From Labrenzia sp. DG1229 (GTDB lineage Bacteria > Pseudomonadota > Alphaproteobacteria > Rhizobiales > Stappiaceae): a DNA stretch of 64,000 nt. The position numbers were made by a program, and so were the translations under genes. The notes beneath the pieces are model-generated. The model saw only the letters and a program-made list of their open reading frames with translations. It made no database searches and was not told the origin of the DNA. Positions 7,566 through 15,708 of this stretch are shown one piece after another; position 1 is the first letter of the stretch; each line of letters opens with the position of its first letter. The stretch covers positions 806,104 to 870,103 of the forward strand of contig NZ_KI928919.1 of assembly GCF_000521215.1 (NCBI RefSeq), written 5' to 3'.

Positions 7566-9494
7566 TCAGCTTTCCGGCGTGTACCAGATCGGGGACGTAT
7601 AAGCTCGTTCCTGCTGGCTTGTCGGCGCGCCTTCGGGAATATCGACGCCATATCGGAATGCATCGTAGACGTACCAGGGCGGTGTAGGGATCTCCAGGAC
7701 GCGTGCGTAATAGAAGGCGCGCTGGCCTGGATCGAAATCGGGATCGGTCCAGACAGTTGCCAATTCCGACGCGCCAATCGAGTTTGTCCAACTGGCATTT
7801 TGCACGTCAACCGTATTGCCGACTGCCGGAACCTTGCCGTCCGTTCCCGGCTCGCGGCTGTCGGACCATGCAACGTCATAGACCTTTTCCTGAGTGTTGC
7901 CGTCTGCATCCATCCATCCCTTGACGATCTGGATCCGATCCAGATTGGCACCAACCGCGTCCCGCAGGGCATAAACCATGAATGCCGGTGCCTCGGCTTC
8001 CTCCGGTTTCGGCATCAGGTCTCCACCCATCGGGACACCCTTGCGATAGCCGAGCAGAGCCGGATTGCGCGTCTCCATGTCCTGGTCGGTAAACTCCCAG
8101 CCACCGAACAGCCTCACCATCATGCGTGGCCCCGTGGTGGCGTAAACCTCCTTGCGCTGCATGGCATCGAAAAGAGACTCGCGCGTGTTTTCACGTGCCC
8201 AGACACCCGTGACACCCGAGGAAACCATCTGCCAGGCAAAGAGTTCTCCATTCTCGGTTTTCACGAATGGATGGGTCAGACGATCGGGGGAAGGTTCGTA
8301 GCCGGTGTGCTTGCCGAAGAAATTTTCCTCTTCAAACGTCGCCAGGCCGGTGTGGCTGTCGGTGGCTCCTGAAAAGCCGAACTTGTAGGGGTTGGTGCCG
8401 AATTTTTCTTCCAGCAAAAACCCGTTCTTCAGGGCCTCGCGGGCATATTCGCCAGCGAGCATGTCGTCTGTCTTGGCCACGGACAGGTCCAGATTGCCGG
8501 CGTCCCAGTTGTAGTAGTCGGCAAATTCGTCATTCGGAGACAGAAAGGGATGTGCTTCGCCGTCGCCCTTGATCTGGGTAATTTCGTAAAGCGGCTCCCA
8601 TTTGGCACGCTGCTCGACATAGTCCTTGTCGATCGCCTTGCCGGTAAACTGTGTGTCGACCGGGAACATCACACCATTGGAGAGGTTTCCGTTGTGGGCA
8701 AGCGCCAGGACTGCACCGTTGGTCTTGTCCTCGTAGGCCTGCATCCACTTGTAGAGATCGAGCGGATCGGAACTTCCGAAAGGCGGGGTCATGGTGAAAG
8801 GAACCACCTGCCCGGCTCTTTCCGCCCCATCGCGGAAGATCACGTTGCGATGCAGATTGTTGCCTTTGTCCAGCGAAGTCCACTCGAAGCCGATCAGCGC
8901 CGTGAACCGGCCGGGCTCGTTGAAAGCGTCCGCAGTCTTGACATTGTCCGACCAGATCGACGCGAACCGGCGCGCGCCGGGCTGATACTGCGCAAAAAGG
9001 TCCGGGTCGACGTTGCCCTGGCTGAATTGCGTGATCAGGTCGATCGTGGCAGCGACGGCCTCCTGCCCACCGGCCCGATATCCTTCCGACCATTTGCGAC
9101 CCTGTTCGTATTTGGTCACGCCCGGCGACGCTTCGAGAATGTCGGTAATCAGCCCCATACCGTCGGAGTGTTCGGTGATCACAAGCCAATCAAGGGGCCG
9201 GTAGAGCCGGACAGGCTGGCCGGAAGACGCCGTGATCTCCTCGCCACGTGCGAAACGCCAGGCCTGTTCCTGCGTCAATCTTGCTCCGAACCCGCCTGCA
9301 TCCATTGACTGGCCGGTGTGCAGATGCGTGTCGCCCCACAAGGGATGTTCAGGAAAACTACGCCCTGCATAGGGCGAATATGCTTCCCCGGGATAAACAT
9401 CGAGGAGCTGACCCTCGTTGACGTCGAACTCTTGTGCAGGAAGCGTCGTAGTGACGGAAAAATATGCCAAAATAGCAACAGCGGCAGTACGCAT
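7566..9494 (-). CDS. Exported DUF3604 domain-containing protein
   Basis: A 642-residue protein with a signal peptide (hydrophobic segment followed by LPAQ). The start at 9494 is preceded by a strong GGGAGGG site, so it is preferred over the in-frame ATG at 9512. DUF3604 fills most of the chain. It resembles PHP-type metal-dependent hydrolases, with a [10 protein letters not shown] motif (H57 and H59) and a second histidine motif, VITEHSD, and further conserved residues in [10 protein letters not shown]. Such motifs usually bind two or three metal ions, which points to a periplasmic hydrolase, but the substrate of the family is not established. It is the first gene of the minus-strand cluster that continues with a small membrane peptide, a PPIase and a HupE-like protein. 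Confidence 0.85.
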   Translation of the reverse strand: MRTAAVAILAYFSVTTTLPAQEFDVNEGQLLDVYPGEAYSPYAGRSFPEHPLWGDTHLHTGQSMDAGGFGARLTQEQAWRFARGEEITASSGQPVRLYRPLDWLVITEHSDGMGLITDILEASPGVTKYEQGRKWSEGYRAGGQEAVAATIDLITQFSQGNVDPDLFAQYQPGARRFASIWSDNVKTADAFNEPGRFTALIGFEWTSLDKGNNLHRNVIFRDGAERAGQVVPFTMTPPFGSSDPLDLYKWMQAYEDKTNGAVLALAHNGNLSNGVMFPVDTQFTGKAIDKDYVEQRAKWEPLYEITQIKGDGEAHPFLSPNDEFADYYNWDAGNLDLSVAKTDDMLAGEYAREALKNGFLLEEKFGTNPYKFGFSGATDSHTGLATFEEENFFGKHTGYEPSPDRLTHPFVKTENGELFAWQMVSSGVTGVWARENTRESLFDAMQRKEVYATTGPRMMVRLFGGWEFTDQDMETRNPALLGYRKGVPMGGDLMPKPEEAEAPAFMVYALRDAVGANLDRIQIVKGWMDADGNTQEKVYDVAWSDSREPGTDGKVPAVGNTVDVQNASWTNSIGASELATVWTDPDFDPGQRAFYYARVLEIPTPPWYVYDAFRYGVDIPEGAPTSQQERAYTSPIWYTPES

Positions 9495-9719
9495 GAGACC
9501 CTCCCACAACAAATATCACAATAAGTAATGCACATTCCCCAGCCCCGGAGAAGTTTGGGAAAATTACTCATGGACCGGTTTAGGCGCAGCTACGCAGTTT
9601 TTTCAGTGCCAGGTCCAAGTTTGATCCAGCTGGGGCAATTTTCTTCCCCGGACTTGTCGGATAAGCTCGCGCCCGGACGTTCCTCGGTCATCAATCCCGA
9701 GGACCCGGAGGAAAAGAAG

Positions 9720-10112
9720 ATGCTGTTTTCAGTTCTGATTTATGCCAGTGAAGATTTCATGGATGCTGTCTCACCGGAGGAGCATGACGAGATCATGCGC
9801 CACCACCGCGCCTTTCACGAACACACCAAGGGCAGCAAGACGTTCGCGTCTGCCATCAAGCTGATGTCCACGGGAACCGCGGTGACGGTCAACAAGGAAA
9901 GCGACGACTACCTGGTGACTGACGGTCCGTTCGCGGAAACCAAGGAACAGTTCATGGGCTTCTATCTCATTGACTGTCCTTCGCTGGAAGAAGCCATAGA
10001 TACCGTCAAACTTCTGCCGCTGGAGCACGGGCGCGTGGAAATCCGTCCGGTTGAATATTTCGAAGGAGCCGATTTCAAGAATGCCGAGCGCCTGGTTATC
10101 GACGCATCTTAG
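9720..10112 (+). CDS. YciI family protein with DGPF motif
   Basis: A 130-residue YCII/DGPF-domain protein with a ferredoxin-like fold. The motif VTDGPFAETKEQ, followed by GFYLIDCPSLEEAI, is diagnostic. I chose the ATG at 9720 because GGAGGAAAAG lies just upstream; the open frame before it does not match the family. Proteins of this type are regularly encoded next to ECF sigma factors of group ECF42, as here. Their biochemical role is unknown, although some relatives of the YciI fold are enzymes. Its end overlaps the sigma-factor start, which indicates translational coupling. Confidence 0.85.
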   Translation: MLFSVLIYASEDFMDAVSPEEHDEIMRHHRAFHEHTKGSKTFASAIKLMSTGTAVTVNKESDDYLVTDGPFAETKEQFMGFYLIDCPSLEEAIDTVKLLPLEHGRVEIRPVEYFEGADFKNAERLVIDAS

Positions 10113-11337
10113 GGCATCCCGTCCCCGTGTTCTGGCGGCCCTGAACCGCGCGTTCGGAGACATCGATGTCGCAGAAGATGCCTTTCAGGAAGCCTCACTC
10201 AAGGCGCTGAAAACATGGCAGCAGGATGATATTCCGAAAGATCCGGCTGCCTGGCTGATCGTTGCCGGACGCAACGCGGGTATTGATGCCTTCCGCAAGA
10301 AACGCCGCGAGACACTCACCGCTCCCGAAGATCTGGAGCCCGTCCATGACGGGGTGCATCCGGAAGAGGAACTGACACTCTCGCTCGACCGGTCCGTCTA
10401 CCGGGACGACGTGTTGCGTCTCCTGTTCACCTGTTGTCATCCGGTTTTGCGCCGCGATCAACAGATCGCACTTGCCCTGAAGATTGTTGCCGGACTTACA
10501 ATCGACGAAATCGCCCGTGCTTTTCTTGTTCAGCCCAAGACAATGGAACAACGGATTACCCGTGCCAAGAAACGTCTGCAGGCGGCCAGGCTCCGCTACG
10601 AGGACCCCGACGGCGCCGAGCGCTCGGCACGGTTCTCAGTAGTCGCAAACGCCATTTATCTCGTTTTCAATGAGGGCTACTCGGCGTCTCAAGGTTCGGA
10701 ACTCATTCGCGAAACACTTTGCGAGGAAGCAATTCGCCTCGCGCGCCTTCTTGTCCGCCTGTTTCCCGGAGAACCTGAGTTACGCGGACTTCTGGCACTC
10801 TGCCTCATCCAGCATTCCAGGCGGCGGGCACGCCTGTCAGCCGCGGGTCAGGCGGTCACGCTGGAACAACAGGACAGATTGCAGTGGGACCGCACATTGA
10901 TCGCCGAGGGCATCATCCTTCTCGAAGCGGCTCTCAGAAAAGCGACCCCCGGACCGCTGCAGATAGAAGCGGCCATCGCTGCCACACACACAAGGGCAGC
11001 GAGCTATGACGAAACTGATTGGGCGGAACTGGACCGGCTGTATCGTGCTCTGGAGATAATTCGCCCTTCTCCCGTCGTGTCCCTGAACCGGGCGGTTGTG
11101 ATCGCCAAATTGAAGGGCCCTGAGGAAGCACTCGGTCAACTGGAGCAACTGGCTGCCCCTCTTGAAAGATACGCCAGTTACCATGCAACCACCGCAGCTC
11201 TGCTGACTGAATTGAAACAGTTTTCAAAGGCGCGCAAAGCTTATGAAGCGGCCATCCAGCATGCAGGAACGGAGGTGGAGCGACAGCACATCTGTTCAAA
11301 GCTGGACGCGCTCAGATCACGCGTCCCCGGTCTCTAG
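10081..11337 (+). CDS. ECF42-type RNA polymerase sigma factor with C-terminal extension
   Basis: A 418-residue sigma-70 family protein. The sigma2 region is at about residues 15-80 (RAFGDIDVAEDAFQEAS) and the sigma4 HTH at about 115-175 (IVAGLTIDEIARAFLVQPKTMEQRI). A long C-terminal helical domain (about 185-410, resembling TPR/DUF6596) is present, which simple ECF factors lack. The ATG at 10081 is preceded by AAGGAG at 10062-10067; an alternative TTG lies at 10051. Either way it overlaps the DGPF gene. No anti-sigma factor gene is adjacent. In the ECF42 group, control is thought to involve the C-terminal extension and DGPF proteins rather than a membrane anti-sigma factor. Confidence 0.85.
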   Translation: MPSAWLSTHLRASRPRVLAALNRAFGDIDVAEDAFQEASLKALKTWQQDDIPKDPAAWLIVAGRNAGIDAFRKKRRETLTAPEDLEPVHDGVHPEEELTLSLDRSVYRDDVLRLLFTCCHPVLRRDQQIALALKIVAGLTIDEIARAFLVQPKTMEQRITRAKKRLQAARLRYEDPDGAERSARFSVVANAIYLVFNEGYSASQGSELIRETLCEEAIRLARLLVRLFPGEPELRGLLALCLIQHSRRRARLSAAGQAVTLEQQDRLQWDRTLIAEGIILLEAALRKATPGPLQIEAAIAATHTRAASYDETDWAELDRLYRALEIIRPSPVVSLNRAVVIAKLKGPEEALGQLEQLAAPLERYASYHATTAALLTELKQFSKARKAYEAAIQHAGTEVERQHICSKLDALRSRVPGL

Positions 11338-12041
11338 ACCGACCGGGTTATGCCACCGTCAACGCGAATATTCTGACCGGTTATGTAGCCCGCGCCTTCT
11401 GCAGCGAGAAACGCAACGACAGACGCAATCTCTTCGTAGGATCGGCCGTAGCGTTCCATCGGTATGCGCGCGCGGAATTCCTCCTTTTCGGGAAGACTGT
11501 CGATAAAGCCCGGAAGGACATTGTTCATGCGAATGTTTTCTGCGGCATACTTGTCAGCGAACAATTTGGTGTAGGCCGCCAATCCTGCGCGGAATACACC
11601 AGATGTCGGAAAGACGGGATCGGGTTCAAATGCCGCAAATGTGGAAATGTTTATGATTGCCCCTGATTTCTGCGCCTGCATGACCGGCACCACGAGCCGC
11701 GCCGCGCGCACGACATTCATAAAGTAGACATCCAAACCAGCGTGCCAGTCTTCGTCAGTGAGATCCAGGATCGGGGCGCGCGGACCATGACCTGCGCTGT
11801 TGACCAGGACATCGATCCTGCCCCACCGCTGCATGGCCAGTTCAACAAGATGTTTCAGATCCTCGTTGGACTGATTGGAACCGGAGATCCCGACGCCTCC
11901 CAGTTCGGCGGCCAAGGCCTCACCCTTTCCCGAAGAAGAGAGAATCGCGACTTTGTAACCGTCGTGTGCCAGTCTCCGCGCCGAATCCGCCCCCATGCCA
12001 CTGCCACCGGCCGTCACCATTGCCACCTTGTTCTCTGTCAT
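11334..12041 (-). CDS. Short-chain dehydrogenase/reductase family protein with altered catalytic residues
   Basis: A 235-residue classical SDR by fold: an N-terminal nucleotide-binding glycine motif (TAGGSGMG, residues 10-17), NSAG at 81-84, and a C-terminal block ending GYITGQNIRVDGG. However, the segment that normally holds the catalytic YxxxK reads SGVFR (residues 147-151) before AGLAAYTK. If RAG is aligned with the usual KAG, tyrosine is replaced by Ser147 and lysine by Arg151, and the usual serine 13 residues upstream is Thr134. It may be a non-catalytic or unusual-mechanism member. It is divergent from the LysR regulator at 12151 and overlaps the sigma-factor gene end by 4 bp on the opposite strand. 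Confidence 0.85.
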   Translation of the reverse strand: MTENKVAMVTAGGSGMGADSARRLAHDGYKVAILSSSGKGEALAAELGGVGISGSNQSNEDLKHLVELAMQRWGRIDVLVNSAGHGPRAPILDLTDEDWHAGLDVYFMNVVRAARLVVPVMQAQKSGAIINISTFAAFEPDPVFPTSGVFRAGLAAYTKLFADKYAAENIRMNNVLPGFIDSLPEKEEFRARIPMERYGRSYEEIASVVAFLAAEGAGYITGQNIRVDGGITRSV

Positions 12042-12150
12042 CTTCTCACCCTCGGCTCGTCAATCGATACGGAAAGGTATGGCCTTGAAGCGGTCTTGAC
12101 CAATCATAATCAACCGCACTAGACTGTAGAAAAACTACTGTCATAAAAAA

Positions 12151-13041
12151 ATGCGCACTCCAAAATTACAGCACTTAAAAATGTTTGATGCGGCGGCAAG
12201 ACATCTCAATTTCCGCCTTGCCGCTGAAGAAGTGAACCTCACTCAAGGTGCTGTTGCACAAGCAATAAGAGCACTTGAGGCGGACCTGGACGTTTCGTTG
12301 TTTCACAGGAACGCGCGTGGCCTGTCCTTCACTGATGTTGGGCAACGTTATCATTCCGATGTTTCCAGAGGATTGGCAATAATCGAAGAGGCTACAAAAA
12401 AATTGCAGCCTGAAAGCAACGCCGTCACTATCAGCGTTCCACCGTCTTTTGCGTCAAAGTGGCTGGTTCCGCGACTCCCGAAATTCATGGAGTTCAATCC
12501 GGATACAGAAGTCAGGATTGTTGCAAGTGAACACATCACCGATTTTCAAACGCAGGACGTGGACGCTGCGGTCCGGCAAGGCGGCAGACCAGCGAACCAG
12601 GATCTCGCCATTCACCGCCTGGCCGGGTTGGACCTGAAGGCGTATTGCAGCCCGAACGCCGATTTCTGTCCTGTCGAACCCTGCGGTTTGCGTGACCTGG
12701 CAGATTTGCCGTTGATCCAGGACGGGCACAGATTCTGGGAGAAACTGCTGCCGGAGCAGGGCCTTCCCTGTCCGAAAGCTTCGCTCCAGTTCAATCAAAC
12801 ATCGCTCGCGCTCGATGCGGCGGCCAATGGCCAGGGAATCGCCATAGCGCCACATCTCATTGCCTCTGGAGACGTGAATACCGGGCGACTGCGCGAAATC
12901 TGGCTGGAAGAGGCGGAGCCTGAACTCGGGTTCTGGCTCGTCCATCCGGTGAAACAAACCGCCAACCGAATTGCCTGCAAAGCGCTGATCGACTGGATCG
13001 CTGGCGAGTGCCGCCAGTTCGGACCAGTGCGCATCCAATGA
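12151..13041 (+). CDS. LysR family transcriptional regulator (GcvA-like)
   Basis: A 296-residue LysR protein. The N-terminal winged HTH is at about residues 1-62 (LKMFDAAARHLNFRLAAEEVNLTQGAVAQAIRALE), followed by the linker helix and a two-lobed periplasmic-binding-like effector domain. The wording of the HTH (LNFRLAAEEVNLTQGAV) and the C-terminal GFWLVHP segment place it near the GcvA/AmpR group. It is divergent from the SDR gene across a 109-bp AT-rich region, the usual arrangement of a LysR protein and its target. The effector is unknown. Confidence 0.85.
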   Translation: MRTPKLQHLKMFDAAARHLNFRLAAEEVNLTQGAVAQAIRALEADLDVSLFHRNARGLSFTDVGQRYHSDVSRGLAIIEEATKKLQPESNAVTISVPPSFASKWLVPRLPKFMEFNPDTEVRIVASEHITDFQTQDVDAAVRQGGRPANQDLAIHRLAGLDLKAYCSPNADFCPVEPCGLRDLADLPLIQDGHRFWEKLLPEQGLPCPKASLQFNQTSLALDAAANGQGIAIAPHLIASGDVNTGRLREIWLEEAEPELGFWLVHPVKQTANRIACKALIDWIAGECRQFGPVRIQ

Positions 13042-13159
13042 ATCTCTCCGCACATTTTTTCAAAGTATTTGCCCGTACATGTCGGATCTGACAATCCCGC
13101 TCCGTCCTCGGATCACCTGGGCCTTCCAGGCGGATCATCAAACCTTGAGGATGGAAGAC

Positions 13160-13543
13160 ATGACCAATCCGATGCAAACCCATGGCGCGTTCAGCTGGAT
13201 GGAGCTTCACAGTGGCGATGGCGCGAAAGCAAAAGAATTCTACACCGGCCTTCTTGGCTGGGGTCTTGAAGACATGGAAATGCCGGGCATGACCTATACG
13301 GTCATCACAAATGGTGAAGAGAAGATCGGTGGCTTTCCTCCAATGGCTGCGGAATCGCCGCGCTGGGTGCCTTATGTCACTGTCGATGACGTCGACGCGC
13401 GCATCGAAAAAGCCAGGTCGCTCGGTGCCACCATCGCCGGCGAACCCATGAGCGTGCCCGGTGTCGGACGCATGGCAACGCTCGTTGATCCGGTTGGCGG
13501 GGTCATTGCGCTGATCACCTATGAAGCCCCGGCTGACGCCTGA
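13160..13543 (+). CDS. VOC (glyoxalase/bleomycin-resistance fold) family protein
   Basis: A 127-residue VOC-superfamily protein with two beta-alpha-beta-beta-beta modules. The first contains GAFSWMELHSGDGAKAKEFYTGLLGW and the second VPYVTVDDVDARIEKARSLGA, ending with the typical ATLVDPVGGVIALI. VOC proteins bind a divalent metal for reactions such as isomerisation or ring cleavage, or act as binding proteins; the substrate cannot be assigned. I chose the ATG at 13160, with GAGG 9 bases upstream. It lies between the LysR gene and the MAPEG gene, both in the same direction. Confidence 0.8.
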   Translation: MTNPMQTHGAFSWMELHSGDGAKAKEFYTGLLGWGLEDMEMPGMTYTVITNGEEKIGGFPPMAAESPRWVPYVTVDDVDARIEKARSLGATIAGEPMSVPGVGRMATLVDPVGGVIALITYEAPADA

Positions 13544-13659
13544 TCCCTGATTGCACCGCTTATCCGGTTCCTGTGGTCTTTCGACCGGCCGGCAATTTCG
13601 TTCGTGTTCGTAGTTGCCGGCCGCCACGAAGGGCGTTTCGAAATTTGGAGGCCCCAGAA

Positions 13660-14067
13660 ATGGAAATCATTTCCGCACTGCCCGTCACAATAGTCTTTGT
13701 CGCCATCTTTGCCCTGATACAGATCCCGATGACTGTCGCGGTCGGACTTCGTCGCCTTCAGACCGATGTTCAGTTCATGGATGGTGGTGACAATATCCTG
13801 CTGCAGCGCATGCGCGCTCATGGCAATTTCACCGAAACCGTGCCGATTGCCCTGCTTGCGATGGCTGCCGCGGAGCTTGCGGGTGCACCGCAGATACTTC
13901 TCTTGGCAGGTGGAATTGCGCTGTTGCTCGGGCGCATGCTCCACTATGCAACGATTGTCACGACGGGTTTTGGCATTGGCCGCGCGATCGGCATGCTGCT
14001 GACGCTGTCTTCGCTCGTTCTGTTTCCGGGCTTTGTTCTCTTCAAGACCGCTGGCCTCGGTTTTTAA
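13660..14067 (+). CDS. MAPEG family membrane protein
   Basis: A 135-residue protein with four predicted membrane helices and the MAPEG signature LLQRMRAHGNFTETVPIALL (about residues 47-66). MAPEG proteins include glutathione-dependent transferases and peroxidases acting on lipophilic substrates, but bacterial members are mostly uncharacterised. The ATG at 13660 has GGAGG 9 bases upstream. A terminator-like hairpin with a T-run follows the gene at 14091-14139. The neighbouring VOC protein may be co-transcribed, but there is no evidence that they share a pathway. Confidence 0.85.
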   Translation: MEIISALPVTIVFVAIFALIQIPMTVAVGLRRLQTDVQFMDGGDNILLQRMRAHGNFTETVPIALLAMAAAELAGAPQILLLAGGIALLLGRMLHYATIVTTGFGIGRAIGMLLTLSSLVLFPGFVLFKTAGLGF

Positions 14068-14088
14068 AACACCCGCAGTTCAGGAAAC

Positions 14089-14139
14089 GCTGGCCGGCGC
14101 GATGCCAGGCATCAGGCATTCGGGGCCGGCCACTGTTTT
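14089..14139 (+). terminator. Rho-independent terminator after the MAPEG gene
   Basis: TGGCCGGC (14091-14098) pairs with GCCGGCCA (14125-14132), and a nested GATGCC/GGCATC hairpin lies inside. TTTTT follows at 14136-14140. It separates the MAPEG gene from the exosortase operon. Confidence 0.6.
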
Positions 14140-14216
14140 TCCAGTTTGGAGGAATTGCGCAAAAACTGCACAAGGCCTGACGAACGGCTGCAAGCGGAAC
14201 CGGCACAACAGGTGCC

Positions 14217-15704
14217 ATGACACGTTTCGCGCCATACTCACTCACCACGGCAAGCTTTGTACTTGCCTCACTCGTTCTTGCCTATGAACCCGTTCGCTGG
14301 CTCATCGGGACCTGGCTCGATCCGTCCTACCCCTCATCGGGTGCGCTCTACCTTGTGGTGATTCTGGCGCTTCTTGCCTGGTCGCTCGGCAGTGCAGTCA
14401 CAGGGCCAGAGACCCGGCACCGCCAAACAGCGATCATCCTCCTCCTGGTATCGGGGTTCATCCGTTTTCTCAGCCAGGTACTCGCGATCAATGTTATCGG
14501 CGGGCTTGCGCTTGCCCTCGATGTCTATGCACTTTCCGTCCTGCTCCGCACCGGGAGCCGCGCGCGACCGGTTTCCCCTTTCTGGCTGTCGATCCTGTTC
14601 CTGTTCACGCTTCCGGTGGAACGCATCATCCAGCGTATTGTCGGATATCCGCTGCAGGAAATTTCCGCAAATCTGACCTGCAGGGGCCTGGGGCTCATCT
14701 TCCCGGACGTTCAATGTTCCGGAATCAGGATCGAACTTGCCGGCAAGGATGTCCTCGTGGATCTGCCTTGCTCCGGCACATCCGGCCTGATGCTCGCCAT
14801 GGCGTTCATCGTGGTTTTGAACGCTCTGTTCCGGCCCGGAATTCTGGTTTCCGTTTTCTGGATCGCACTCACGATGTCCCTCAGTCTGCTTGCCAACGCT
14901 CTGCGGATCGGCGCGCTTGCCATCGGACTTTCTCATCCGGAACACGTTTTCGGCCTGAATGTCATGGCCCAGCCACTGCACGATATCATCGGCTATGTTG
15001 CACTTGGTCTGTCGTTGCTTCCCGTCCTTGTCTTTTACAAACCGCGCCGGGTAAACAGGTCCACCGGTTCCACCGGCTGGTTCGCCTGGTCACCGAGCAG
15101 GCCCGTTCAGCACTTGAGCGCGCTTGTCTTTCTTGCCTTGGCGCTGGTGATCGTCACCCTACCGCGAAATGCTCTTGATGTGTCAGCTGCGACACAGCCA
15201 CAGATCCTCCCCCTGTCGCTCAGCGGGGAATTTGGTGTTGATGAGGACCTGCTTCCGGTCGAACAACGCTATTTCAAGCAATACGGAGGGCACGCCCAGA
15301 AACGCCGTTACGGCGCGCTTGTCTTGACCCTCGTACAGACAACATCGCCTTTGCGGCACCTGCACGCTCCGGATGATTGTCTGCGCGGGCTCGGTTACGA
15401 CGTGGAATTCCTGGGAACACGATTCGCTCCGGTTCCGACTGCCCTCTACAGGGCACGCTCCGAAACCGGAGAAGAATGGCGTGTTGCCGTCACCTTCACT
15501 TCCAGCACCGGCGAAACAACCCACAATATCACGGAAGCCATCTGGCTGTGGCTGCAAAACCCAGGAGCCCGATGGACAAGCATCCAGAGAATTACACCCT
15601 GGAACCTTCCGGACAGTCATCTGGAAACCTTTGAAGCCGCAGCCATCGCCGCCCTTGATCTTCGCACAACAATTTCCAGCAAAACCATAAGCCGAGAAGG
15701 ATAG
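14217..15704 (+). CDS. xrtT: Exosortase T-like membrane transpeptidase with EpsI-like C-terminal domain
   Basis: A 495-residue protein. The first 300 residues form about eight membrane helices with the exosortase catalytic set: Cys185 in PCSGTSG, Arg230 in LANALRIG and His255 in PLHDIIGY. Exosortases cleave PEP-CTERM-type sorting signals, in a way analogous to sortases, and process exported proteins. The remaining 180 residues form an extracytoplasmic domain resembling EpsI/DUF3485, with the HAPDDCLRGLGYDVEFLGT segment. The next gene, starting 5 bp downstream, carries a C-terminal PEP-CTERM-like tail, and a two-component system follows. This is the layout of a dedicated one-target system. The XrtT assignment rests on this context and the fusion; the exosortase call itself rests on the catalytic motifs. 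Confidence 0.85.
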   Translation: MTRFAPYSLTTASFVLASLVLAYEPVRWLIGTWLDPSYPSSGALYLVVILALLAWSLGSAVTGPETRHRQTAIILLLVSGFIRFLSQVLAINVIGGLALALDVYALSVLLRTGSRARPVSPFWLSILFLFTLPVERIIQRIVGYPLQEISANLTCRGLGLIFPDVQCSGIRIELAGKDVLVDLPCSGTSGLMLAMAFIVVLNALFRPGILVSVFWIALTMSLSLLANALRIGALAIGLSHPEHVFGLNVMAQPLHDIIGYVALGLSLLPVLVFYKPRRVNRSTGSTGWFAWSPSRPVQHLSALVFLALALVIVTLPRNALDVSAATQPQILPLSLSGEFGVDEDLLPVEQRYFKQYGGHAQKRRYGALVLTLVQTTSPLRHLHAPDDCLRGLGYDVEFLGTRFAPVPTALYRARSETGEEWRVAVTFTSSTGETTHNITEAIWLWLQNPGARWTSIQRITPWNLPDSHLETFEAAAIAALDLRTTISSKTISREG

Positions 15705-15708
15705 TTCC

